Translations under genes and position numbers: made by a program
Origin: Nitrospiraceae bacterium
Lineage (GTDB): Bacteria > Nitrospirota > Thermodesulfovibrionia > Thermodesulfovibrionales > UBA6898
DNA length: 64,000 nt
Assembly: GCA_020347665.1 (NCBI GenBank)
Contig: CP070737.1
Location: 1,875,806-1,939,805 of the forward strand
Direction: 5' to 3'
The notes under the pieces: model-generated
The model's database searches: none
What the model was told of the DNA's origin: nothing
The model's input: only the letters and a program-made list of their open reading frames with translations
Shown here: positions 17,224 through 25,236 of the stretch, one piece after another
How the letters are laid out: each line of letters opens with the position of its first letter
Position numbering within the stretch: position 1 is the first letter of the stretch

Positions 17224-18639
17224 ATGCATATTGTTTTTCTGAATCCACAGGGAAACTTTGATCAGAACGACTCTCATATGACTGAGCACCCTGACTTTGG
17301 CGGCCAGCTGATTTATGTAAAAGAAGTCTCAATGGCACTTGCAGACATGGGTCACACCGTGGATATCGTTACCCGCCGGATTCAAGACCCCAAATGGCCT
17401 CAGTTCGATAAGGATATAGATTCTTACAAAGGGTATGAGGACATATTAAGAATCGTTCGTATACCGTTCGGAGGCAATACTTTCCTCAGAAAAGAACTCC
17501 TCTGGGAACATCTGGATGAATTTGCCGACGGGATACTCAATTTCTATGGTTCAGCACTTCCTGACTTTGCCACAGCCCATTATGGTGACGGCGGCCTGAG
17601 CGGTGTACTGCTCAAAAAAAAATCAGGACTGGGCTTCACCTTCACCGGACATTCTCTTGGCGCGCAGAAGCTCGACAAACTCGGAATGAACAAGGCGAAT
17701 TACGAGGAGCTGGAAACATATTATTTCTTTTCAAAAAGAATTATGGCCGAGCGACTCAGCATGCAATATGCCTTTAATATTATCACCTCAACCCGGCAGG
17801 AACGGTATGAGCAGTATGCTCATCCTCTCTATAAGTGGGCTGTTGATCCCTCTGACGACGAGAAGTTCACCGTCATCCCTCCCGGGGTGAATTCAAGAAT
17901 TTTTTCTACGCAGGAAAGCCCTGTAGATAATAACGTGCGTGCATATATTTCGAAGGTAACCGGTGGACAGATCAAACCGTTTATTATCGTATCAAGCAGG
18001 CTTGAGGAAAAGAAAAATCATAAAGGGGTTGTGGAAGCCTTTGCGCTTTCACAATCGCTGCAGAAGAAGGCCTGTCTCGGTCTGGTACTGCGGGGCATTG
18101 ACAACCCCTACCATGAAGCTGGAAAATTACCAGAACAGGAGCAGCAGATTTTAAATGATCTCCTGGATGAGGTGAGAAGACACAATCTTACAGACAAGGT
18201 TTTTTTCCTGAACCTGAAATCACAACAGGAGATCGCCGCTGCTTATCGTTACTTTGCCGGTCTCGGATCCGTCTTCACACTAACATCATTTTATGAGCCA
18301 TTTGGCCTTGCGCCGATCGAGGCAGCAGCCTGTGGTCTACCCGCAGTCGCAACTAAAAACGGTGGTCCGTCTGAAATCTTTGCGGATGGGAAAGGAGAGC
18401 TTGTAGATCCATTTGACCATAAAGACATAGCCCGGGGGCTGTTGAACAGCCTCGAAGCGCACTCACGCTATGCGCGGGAACAGGAAGCCCTGGTCAGAAA
18501 AAACTATACATGGAGGAAAACTGCAGAGGCATACTTCAGCGTTATTGAAGCAGGTGCGCAGGCCATGAGAGATGATGCTGTTGCAATTGGATCGCTTAAT
18601 GCATCAGAACAGATCAGGGCATATCTGGCTTTGCACTAA
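17224..18639 (+). CDS. GT4 glycosyltransferase, sucrose-phosphate-synthase-like
   Basis: 471 aa. The opening HIVFLNPQGNFDQNDSHMTE and DFGGQLIYVKEVSMALADMG, then FTFTGHSLGAQKLDKLG, match the sugar-phosphate acceptor side of sucrose-phosphate synthases (GGQxxYV..LA, TGHSLG). The C-terminal Rossmann half has VSSRLEEKKNHKGVVEAF for NDP-sugar binding and the EX7E motif in YEPFGLAPIEAAACGLP. It probably forms sucrose-phosphate or a related phosphorylated glycoside; no phosphatase domain is fused. Acceptor and donor are inferred only from family resemblance. Second gene of the operon with the P-loop kinase. Confidence 0.85.
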   Translation: MHIVFLNPQGNFDQNDSHMTEHPDFGGQLIYVKEVSMALADMGHTVDIVTRRIQDPKWPQFDKDIDSYKGYEDILRIVRIPFGGNTFLRKELLWEHLDEFADGILNFYGSALPDFATAHYGDGGLSGVLLKKKSGLGFTFTGHSLGAQKLDKLGMNKANYEELETYYFFSKRIMAERLSMQYAFNIITSTRQERYEQYAHPLYKWAVDPSDDEKFTVIPPGVNSRIFSTQESPVDNNVRAYISKVTGGQIKPFIIVSSRLEEKKNHKGVVEAFALSQSLQKKACLGLVLRGIDNPYHEAGKLPEQEQQILNDLLDEVRRHNLTDKVFFLNLKSQQEIAAAYRYFAGLGSVFTLTSFYEPFGLAPIEAAACGLPAVATKNGGPSEIFADGKGELVDPFDHKDIARGLLNSLEAHSRYAREQEALVRKNYTWRKTAEAYFSVIEAGAQAMRDDAVAIGSLNASEQIRAYLALH

Positions 18640-18706
18640 TGCTCTATTCTCAGAATCAGACACACCGCCCGAAACAAGGCATGGCACTTTAATCGTTATC
18701 ACGCAT

Positions 18707-19210
18707 TCATACCGTGCAGACACCTTTTTTCTGGCATTTGTCTTCTTTTCTTCTTAATTCCAGCCGTACTGTTTTTCTTGCCGCTGCCTCCTGATTTCGT
18801 CTTTTTTCTTCATCACTCTCAAGTTTAAGAGCGGATATTGCTTTAGGGTTCCCTTTTTCATTTAACGCCACAAAAGTCAGATATGCTGATGCAGTATGTC
18901 TTATTTCACCGGTTATATAGTTTTCAGCCTCAACGCGAACCCCCACTTCCATTGATGTCCTGCCAACCATGTTCAGGCCGGCCTTTTAAAAAAGAAGGTC
19001 TCCCACAAATACGGGATTATGGAAATCGATTCTGTCGATAGATGCGGTGACTGTATTGCTTTGTGCATGCCGGCTTGCCACTACCGCAGCAGCAGTGTCT
19101 ATGAGCTTCATGATAACACCACCATGTACATTGCCTGCAGGATTTGCATCCTGAGGAAGCATTCCCTGTCCCATGGCAACACTTGAAATTCTTATTGTCT
19201 TTCTTTTCAT
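18707..19210 (-). pseudogene. Acyl-CoA thioesterase (hotdog, YciA/BACH-like) interrupted by an in-frame TAA
   Basis: The reading frame starts at 19210 (GGGGGAAC RBS) and gives PQDANPAGNVHGGVIMKLID and FHNPVFVGDLLF, the first half of a hotdog thioesterase. It then meets TAA at 18986-18988, and continues in the same frame with KAGLNMVGRTSMEVGVRVEA and the normal C-terminal half to 18707. Family members have a Leu or similar residue where the stop is, so a single TTA-to-TAA change accounts for it. The rest of the frame is intact, which implies a recent mutation, a sequencing error, or readthrough. The tail is unusually Lys/Arg rich. Confidence 0.8.
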
Positions 19211-19677
19211 CTGTTCCCCCGGGTTACGAAGGATAGTCAGAACTATTGATTTTATTCATAAGGACTGTATCAGGTCCTGAAGACATTTCCCAGCTCCTCA
19301 CAATAGTGTAATTATTAATTATATTTATATTACTTCGTTATAAAAACGAATACATCTTGACATCAGTTAAAAAAAGGAGTATGGTGAAAATAAGGAGTAG
19401 GTATCAGGGAAAAGGTGGTGTTCGTGCTCCTGATTGTTCACAGTCTCCTGATGTACCGTCGTAGGACGTATGGTTGTAGACGTAATGTCGTAAGCTGTAA
19501 GTTCTTCAGATGTAACGTCGTGAGATGATTAGTCTCAAGGAGATACTGGGCAAAGCAGGAAGCGTCGCCACCTTTTTTTTATATTTCCTTAAGCGCACAT
19601 ACATACAGTAAAGCTTTCAGTAATCCCTTTGTATTAAGAAGATATTTGCCCCCCCCTGCTGTTTCAGAAATTATCCA
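19211..19677. other. 467-bp intergenic region containing a 15-nt tandem repeat
   Basis: No gene seen. Besides the repeat at 19451-19539 it contains AT-rich DNA near 19310-19350, probably the thioesterase promoter region, and a CCCCCCC run near 19650. No terminator hairpin recognised. Confidence 0.5.
19451..19539. repeat. Degenerate 15-nt tandem repeat, six units
   Basis: Units end in AG: 19451-19464, 19465-19479, 19480-19494, 19495-19509, 19510-19524 and 19525-19539, with rough consensus AYGTAAYGTCGTAAG. The first unit is one base short unless the preceding G is counted; the last has diverged most. It is intergenic. The 15-nt period keeps frame, but no ORF runs through it. Confidence 0.65.
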
Positions 19678-20490
19678 TCAACGAAAATAAAGCTTGGCGA
19701 TCACTGCTGTCATGATACAGCAGAAACATACCAGGGCCGCAAGAGCCGGGCGAATGCGGTTGATCCGGTCAATAAAAGGCTCCTTCTTGAACGCAAGGTA
19801 ACCAATGAGGATCAGCTGGGCAACAGGAACCAGCACGAGAAGTCCCAGCCATTTCTGTATCCAGAGATTGCGACATACACTGATCCATATCACAACAAAA
19901 AGGACAAGATCTATCGCGAAAAGCACAGCAAGACAGAGAACCGCATACAGATTTGTGCTTATCCGAGGAACAAAAACCGTCAGCAGTCCCAGTAAAGGAA
20001 GCGCCCACCACCAGGGTCTTCCTGCTGTAGCCAGGAGGGGGAAAACGTTGACAATAGGGATCCACGAAAGCCGGGCGGTTTTCACTCCTACTTTTTGACT
20101 GAAAATAAAGAGACAGAGAGCATAATAAAGATGATAGAAAAGCATAAATCCAATAAATAGCAGAATAGAGAAATTTCCTCCGGTCATAACCTGCTTAAAC
20201 TGCAGTAAGACCTGTGAACTCGTGTTCCTGCGCTGATCATCCAAAACGGAGAGAACTTTATTTAACATGCTTTTTGCCCATATCACGCGGTCAGGAGTCT
20301 CTTCTTCGATCACGTCACTGCCTGGCTTTATTTCGCTTTCCGGAGGTGGATAATCCGTAATATGCTCTTGCCCGCTCCGATCTACCCATTTATACAGCGT
20401 GTCTGCATGGACGTCCTGAAGGATTATGCTGCTGTTTATCCACAAAAGAATAAACAGTGCGGGAAAGCTGAGATATTGTTTGTAGAACAT
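19678..20490 (-). CDS. Membrane protein with N-terminal DUF4124 domain
   Basis: 270 aa. A signal peptide (ALFILLWINSSIILQDVHAD) leads directly into the DUF4124 motif TLYKWVDRSGQEHITDYPPP. A linker of about 60 residues and then five or six hydrophobic helices follow (FSILLFIGFMLFYHLYYALC, LSWIPIVNVFPLLATAGRPW, LGLLVLVPVAQLILIGYLAF). DUF4124 is a small periplasmic domain of unknown function. The membrane part resembles the DUF5684-type helices with a WIPIxN motif. No operon partner. Confidence 0.75.
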   Translation of the reverse strand: MFYKQYLSFPALFILLWINSSIILQDVHADTLYKWVDRSGQEHITDYPPPESEIKPGSDVIEEETPDRVIWAKSMLNKVLSVLDDQRRNTSSQVLLQFKQVMTGGNFSILLFIGFMLFYHLYYALCLFIFSQKVGVKTARLSWIPIVNVFPLLATAGRPWWWALPLLGLLTVFVPRISTNLYAVLCLAVLFAIDLVLFVVIWISVCRNLWIQKWLGLLVLVPVAQLILIGYLAFKKEPFIDRINRIRPALAALVCFCCIMTAVIAKLYFR

Positions 20491-20563
20491 TTTTCTCTTT
20501 TATAAATATAATATATTTTTTATCATTTAGAAAATTCTTGGAAAATCAGAAAGGATGTTCATA

Positions 20564-20989
20564 ATGGATATCACCACAGAGGTCTTCACAATTAAGACCA
20601 GGGGTAAGACAGATATTATTGATATAACGAAAAAAATTGAAAAAGCAATAGTACAGACCGGATTGCAGCAGGGGACAGCAGCAATATTTGCCATCGGCTC
20701 GACAGCAGGTATTACAACGATTGAGTATGAACCGGGTCTCGTAAAAACTGACATTCCAAAACTGTTCGATATGCTCGCGCCCTATGGCAGGCATTATGCT
20801 CATCACAATACCTGGGGAGATGACAACGGCGCTGCTCACGTAAGGGCTTCGCTTCTCGGCTGCTCTATGATAGTACCTTTTGTCGATGCAAAAATGCTTC
20901 TCGGCACATGGCAGCAGATTATTTATATAGATTTTGATACCCGACCCCGGTCAAGAAAAATTGCCGTTCAGATAACGGGAAAGAAGTAA
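20564..20989 (+). CDS. yjbQ: YjbQ/UPF0047 family protein
   Basis: 141 aa from the ATG at 20564; an ATG at 20555 sits against the GAAAGGA Shine-Dalgarno and is less likely. Family hallmarks are FAIGSTAGITTIEYEPGLV, HHNTWGDDNGAAHVRASLLG and LLGTWQQIIYIDFDTRPRSR. Members are annotated as secondary thiamine-phosphate synthases because they complement thiE mutants weakly; the true reaction is not established. Conserved His residues suggest a metal site. Confidence 0.88.
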   Translation: MDITTEVFTIKTRGKTDIIDITKKIEKAIVQTGLQQGTAAIFAIGSTAGITTIEYEPGLVKTDIPKLFDMLAPYGRHYAHHNTWGDDNGAAHVRASLLGCSMIVPFVDAKMLLGTWQQIIYIDFDTRPRSRKIAVQITGKK

Positions 20990-21016
20990 TCTTCTATACA
21001 GCTCAAAAGTCAGGGA

Positions 21017-21790
21017 ATGTCTGACAGTGACATGAGGAAATACGCAGTGAATAACCGGATGATCATTATGAGACCTGCCAGTTGCCGCATAACCGCGATA
21101 GGTCTGGCGCTCATCCTGTGGTTCAGCACGACTGCGTCCGGCTGGTATGATGAAACACATCTCGCGATTGCAAAGACAGCTGGCTATAAAAAATGGTTTC
21201 ATGCAGCGGGACCGGACATGGCCAAGATCAAGGCGGGAAACAGCGAAAGGTATAACCACTGGTACAACAATATTGCAGGTGTTATCGTGACCCCTGAACT
21301 TGTTATGCGTCAGGTTAAACAGTACAACGATGCCTATGATACTGAAGGACACCTCTACGGTGCTATTATAGCTTCACTGCGGGACTACCTCAGGAAGACC
21401 CGCAAGAACATCTACGCAGAATACTATCTTTCTTACGCTGCACACTATATCGGCGATCTAACCCAGCCACTACATAATATTCCCTATGATGTATTCAACA
21501 GAACATATCATGCCACAAACGATGGTTTAGTGAATAAACAGATACTCAAGAATACGGCCCGGATAAAAAAATATGTCTATACGATTTATCTTGATAAAGA
21601 CAATTTCGAGCGTGACCTTTCAGCAGAAATTTCCCGCCTTGCAAATCTTTCACGGTCTCTTGGCCTGATATTAAAAAAAGAACAGCGAATGATGACTGAG
21701 GAAGAAGCCTTCAGGCAGCTGGGACACAGTGTCTCTCTGTTGCAGGCTGTTCTTGAATGTATGGCAGGACAAGAGAACAGGGAAAAATAA
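21017..21790 (+). CDS. Exported zinc-dependent phospholipase C / P1-nuclease-like protein
   Basis: 257 aa as drawn, although the real start may be the ATG at 21059 or 21068, which would put the hydrophobic signal (ITAIGLALILWFSTTASG) at the N terminus. The mature protein begins WYDETHLAIAKTAG, where Trp1 and the His fit the first Zn ligands of the family. AHYIGDLTQPLHNIPYD supplies the central HxxGDxxQPLH zinc motif, and HSVSLLQAVLE follows. It likely hydrolyses phospholipids or nucleotides in the periplasm. It lies 27 nt after yjbQ and 65 nt before tatA. Confidence 0.75.
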   Translation: MSDSDMRKYAVNNRMIIMRPASCRITAIGLALILWFSTTASGWYDETHLAIAKTAGYKKWFHAAGPDMAKIKAGNSERYNHWYNNIAGVIVTPELVMRQVKQYNDAYDTEGHLYGAIIASLRDYLRKTRKNIYAEYYLSYAAHYIGDLTQPLHNIPYDVFNRTYHATNDGLVNKQILKNTARIKKYVYTIYLDKDNFERDLSAEISRLANLSRSLGLILKKEQRMMTEEEAFRQLGHSVSLLQAVLECMAGQENREK

Positions 21791-21855
21791 ACCTGTGAAA
21801 AAAAGGGACATTTGATATATAATGTAAATGTAGCCTGAAAAAGCAGGGGGAAGAT

Positions 21856-22065
21856 ATGTTTGGATTAGGAACACAGGAGTTAATCATTATTCTTGCCATT
21901 GGCGGTCTTCTGTTCGGTGCAAAGAAATTACCGGAATTGGGAAGAGGTCTTGGCGAAGCCATACGGGGATTTAAGAAGTCTGTTGCTGAAACTGAAGAGA
22001 AGATGCTATCAGATCAAAATGATTCTACAAAATCAGCTGATTCTGCAAAATCAACTGAAAAATAG
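21856..22065 (+). CDS. tatA: Twin-arginine translocase subunit TatA/TatE
   Basis: 69 aa. A single N-terminal helix (LGTQELIIILAIGGLLF) is followed by the hallmark hinge FGAKKLPELGRGLGEAIRGF and an amphipathic helix, then a charged Ser/Lys-rich tail containing a repeated TKSADSAKST motif. It forms the pore of the Tat pathway for folded, cofactor-bearing proteins. RBS GGGGGAAG. No tatC in the window. Confidence 0.93.
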   Translation: MFGLGTQELIIILAIGGLLFGAKKLPELGRGLGEAIRGFKKSVAETEEKMLSDQNDSTKSADSAKSTEK

Positions 22066-22115
22066 CATATTCCTGTTCTCTTTCTGAATTTTTTTGGAGC
22101 AAACGGCTCCCGCTG

Positions 22116-22598
22116 ATGAAAAAAGTGCTTGTCCTGCTCATGGGTATATCACTCATGTTCTCGTGCTCCCATATCATATCAAAAGATTCACGGGAACTCG
22201 TTGATGAAACCATGTCCCATGAGGCACTGTTTGCCAATCCCGATGCGTACGTGGGTAAGACGGTAATACTCGGTGGATTCATCGTAAAGACGACAAATAC
22301 CGGTGACATCACCTATATAGAGGTTGTTCAGAATCCCCTTGATTATCGCGGCAGGCCCCGCACCAGAGACCATTCTTACGGTAGATTTCTTATCCTTGCT
22401 GAAGGATTCATTGATGCAGCCATCTTTTCCCCGGGCAGGGTTCTGTCCGTTGCAGGAGAGGTGCTTGGAACAAAGACAGAATCACTTGGTAAAATGCGTT
22501 ACTCATACCTGCTCGTCAGAAGCAGGGAAATGCATATTATTTCCCATAAACAGGGTATTCCTGTTCATATAGGGATCGGAGTCTGGCAGACCTTTTAA
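22116..22598 (+). CDS. slp: Slp family outer membrane lipoprotein
   Basis: 160 aa with lipoprotein signal MKKVLVLLMGISLMFSCSHI (lipobox LMFSC). The Slp core follows: ALFANPDAYVGKTVILGGFI, TYIEVVQNPLDYRGRPR, GRFLILAEGFIDAAIFSPGR and RVLSVAGEVLG. Slp proteins are induced by starvation or stress in enterobacteria; the biochemical role is unknown. The RBS (GGAGC, 22096-22100) can pair with GCTCC (22106-22110) just before the ATG, which may limit translation. Confidence 0.85.
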   Translation: MKKVLVLLMGISLMFSCSHIISKDSRELVDETMSHEALFANPDAYVGKTVILGGFIVKTTNTGDITYIEVVQNPLDYRGRPRTRDHSYGRFLILAEGFIDAAIFSPGRVLSVAGEVLGTKTESLGKMRYSYLLVRSREMHIISHKQGIPVHIGIGVWQTF

Positions 22599-22611
22599 TA
22601 CCTGCCGGTAA

Positions 22612-23091
22612 TCAGATGACAGCAACCAGATAATAATATGCCATACCAATGCACAGAGTCAGTTTCAGAATGGTACCAGTAAAAAATCCGAGTAATGAAC
22701 CAAAAGCTGATTTTACCGCTTTGCCAGCCGTATGCCCGTGTATGAGTTCACCGATAAAAGCACCGGCAACCGGGCCAATAAGGATACCGAGTGGTGGGAA
22801 GAAGACTAATCCAAGAATCAGGCCGATAACACTTCCCCAGATTCCATATGAAGAGCCTTCAAATTTCTTTGTTCCATATATCGGGATAACATAATCAAGT
22901 AGAGCTGCAAACGCAACTAATACGGCGAAGATAATCAAGAATTGCAGAGAAAAAGGGTGCCGTGAACTTAATTGTACGAGCAGAAGGCCTGCATAACTTA
23001 TCGGCGGACCGGGCAGGATCGGAAGGATACAGCCAATTGTACCCGTTACAATCAGCACTCCCCCAACGATAATCAGCAGGATATCAAGCAT
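22612..23091 (-). CDS. DUF456 membrane protein
   Basis: 159 aa from the ATG at 23091; a GTG at 23103 would add four residues and neither has a strong RBS. Four or five helices with Gly-rich segments characteristic of DUF456: GCILPILPGPPISYAGLLLV, GLVFFPPLGILIGPVAGAFI and GELIHGHTAGKAVKSAFGSL. Function unknown. Convergent with slp, with a 13-nt gap. Confidence 0.85.
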   Translation of the reverse strand: MLDILLIIVGGVLIVTGTIGCILPILPGPPISYAGLLLVQLSSRHPFSLQFLIIFAVLVAFAALLDYVIPIYGTKKFEGSSYGIWGSVIGLILGLVFFPPLGILIGPVAGAFIGELIHGHTAGKAVKSAFGSLLGFFTGTILKLTLCIGMAYYYLVAVI

Positions 23092-23174
23092 ATATACCCA
23101 CACAAAGTGGCATTACCATCACCGATAGAATCACTGAAACCTTGATCGAATGTACTATATGTCAACAGATCACA

Positions 23175-25193
23175 TTACAGCGGGAAATAAATACTGAACA
23201 CTGACCCTCTTTCTTTAGCACTTTCCACACGAATAAATCCTTGGTGATCTTCGATAATCTTCTTTGTTATTGGCAGTCCCAAACCAGTTGTTATTTTATC
23301 TACCTTCGTCGTGTAAAAAGGTTCAAAAATCATATCCAGCTTGTCTTCGGAAATGCCCTGTCCGGTATCCCCCAGTGCGAGAACAGCATAGGTGGTTCCA
23401 TCCATCAATTCTTTTTTTGTACTGACAGTCATTGTACCACCTTCGGGCATAGATGTTATCGCATTGGCAACAAGGTTTTCAACAGCTTCCCAGATCTGTT
23501 CTCTATCAATCATTATCTTCGGCATATCGACTAATGATATGCGAATGCTAATGTTTTGATTGCCGCATATACTTTCGTATGTTTTGAGAATTTCAGTAAC
23601 GATCTTATTTAAGTTCTGCTCCTTAAGCTGGGGCTTTGCCTCACTCGAAAAGGCAAGGACTTTTTTCAGTATATTCTCAAGCGTGTCCATGTCAGCAACG
23701 ATGATATCAGCATATTCCTTTGCCTTTTTATCATGCGTAACGAGCTTCTGTAATCTGCGTGCAAATCCACCAACCACGGTTAACGGGTTTCTGATCTCGT
23801 GTGCAACGTTGGCCGTAAATCTGCCAAGCGCTGCGACTTTTTCTGTTAGATGAAGTTGTTCAATAAGATGCTCTTTTTCAAATTCAGCCTGCTTCCGCTC
23901 GGTGATATCTTCGACAACGCCATCAAACCATTTTGTATTACCGATCTCGTCACACTTCACTTTTGACGTAAATGCCGCCCACATAGGCGTGCCATCCCTT
24001 TTCTTCAATCGTAATTCTTTTTCCTTAACCATGCCCTTCTGCATAACCTCTGCAATAACCTGCCGCCGGTCTTCCGGATCAATATAAAGATCCGAAACAT
24101 GAATCTTCATGATATCGTCAACAGATTCGAAGCCAAACATCTTGGCCAATGCAGGATTCGCCTGTAGAAAACGGCCGTGTGGATCAGTTGTTGTTCTATA
24201 TACGCCTATATTGACATTCTCGATCAAAGTGCGGTATTTTTCTTCACTCTCACGCAGTGCAGTCTCTCCCTGTTTACGATGAATAATGCCTGCGAGAGCA
24301 TGAGCTACGGACACGAGTAACTCTTCCTCTCCTCTTGCTCGTTGTTTGCCTTCTTTAATAAATACATTTATTAATCCGAGAATGGAATCATCTGATATAA
24401 TCGGAACACAATAGTGTCCATGAGGAACGCTCACCCCACCTTTTGTCTTATGTCCATCATTGAAGATGACTTTTTTCGCGGTAATTGCCTTGGCACAGAG
24501 GCAATCACCCAGGGGAATCCGTTCACAGGGTTTCTCCTCTGCATCCGTGAATCCCCGTAACGCCTTTCTTACCAACAGTTCCGACGAATCTTCTTTAAGA
24601 TAGATGGCGCCTTTTGATTCAAGGGAAATCTTTGGTACTGACACGATCAGATCAAGGACACGCTCCAGTTGTTCGCTCAGAGAAATCTGTTCCAGCGATA
24701 TCTTCAGTGCAGTACTAACCACTCGTTGCGTATGATATCCAAACTCGATCTTCTCTTCCGCTTCTTTCCGCTCCGTAACATCCCTGATAGCAGCTATAAC
24801 AAGCAATCCTTCATCAGTTTGTAAAGGGCTGAGGCTGATATCAGCGGGAAACTCCGTACCATCCTTTCTTAAAGCGTATATATCAAGACCGTATCCCATA
24901 AGACGATTATGAGGGTGTGAGAAAAAGTCGTTTACGTGTGCGTGGTGCCCGTTCTGAAAACGGTCAGGGATCAGCATTTCTAGCTTTTTCCCGATTATTT
25001 CCTCTTTCTTATATCCAAAAATCATCTCAAGCTGCGTATTAACAAGGACAATTCTGCTCTCACTATTCAAAAAAAGCATGGCATCAGGAGTTGACTCAAG
25101 GAGTTTCTCATACTGCTCCTTGATCTTCTGGTACCTGATTCTACACTGCTCCAGTGGCTTCAGCGATTTGTCCATCTCTTCTGGTTTACTCAT
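23175..25193 (-). CDS. Soluble PAS-GAF-PAS sensor histidine kinase
   Basis: 672 aa from the ATG at 25193; the longer frame from 25325 overlaps the upstream kinase and begins with unlikely residues. Order: coiled coil, PAS (LLESTPDAMLFLNSESRIVL, about 30-145), GAF (about 165-305, with GDCLCAKAITAKKVIFNDGH), a second PAS with PAC (about 315-440), HisKA with H-box NVAHEIRNPLTVVGG, and HATPase with N box ENLVANAITSM, DTGQGISEDKLDMIFEPF and TGLGLPITKKI. No transmembrane helix, so it senses a cytoplasmic signal. It lies 43 nt after another kinase gene; no response regulator is adjacent. Confidence 0.9.
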   Translation of the reverse strand: MSKPEEMDKSLKPLEQCRIRYQKIKEQYEKLLESTPDAMLFLNSESRIVLVNTQLEMIFGYKKEEIIGKKLEMLIPDRFQNGHHAHVNDFFSHPHNRLMGYGLDIYALRKDGTEFPADISLSPLQTDEGLLVIAAIRDVTERKEAEEKIEFGYHTQRVVSTALKISLEQISLSEQLERVLDLIVSVPKISLESKGAIYLKEDSSELLVRKALRGFTDAEEKPCERIPLGDCLCAKAITAKKVIFNDGHKTKGGVSVPHGHYCVPIISDDSILGLINVFIKEGKQRARGEEELLVSVAHALAGIIHRKQGETALRESEEKYRTLIENVNIGVYRTTTDPHGRFLQANPALAKMFGFESVDDIMKIHVSDLYIDPEDRRQVIAEVMQKGMVKEKELRLKKRDGTPMWAAFTSKVKCDEIGNTKWFDGVVEDITERKQAEFEKEHLIEQLHLTEKVAALGRFTANVAHEIRNPLTVVGGFARRLQKLVTHDKKAKEYADIIVADMDTLENILKKVLAFSSEAKPQLKEQNLNKIVTEILKTYESICGNQNISIRISLVDMPKIMIDREQIWEAVENLVANAITSMPEGGTMTVSTKKELMDGTTYAVLALGDTGQGISEDKLDMIFEPFYTTKVDKITTGLGLPITKKIIEDHQGFIRVESAKERGSVFSIYFPL

Positions 25194-25236
25194 AATAGTC
25201 GATCTTCTTCTCTCATTATGTCCCAACCTTTTGGTC

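Noticed and set aside
18986-18988. Selenocysteine or pyrrolysine recoding of the thioesterase stop
   Set aside because: The codon is TAA; known recoding of that kind uses TGA or TAG, and family members do not have Cys here.
19451-19539. CRISPR array
   Set aside because: Units are directly adjacent with no spacers and are only 15 nt long; no cas genes nearby.
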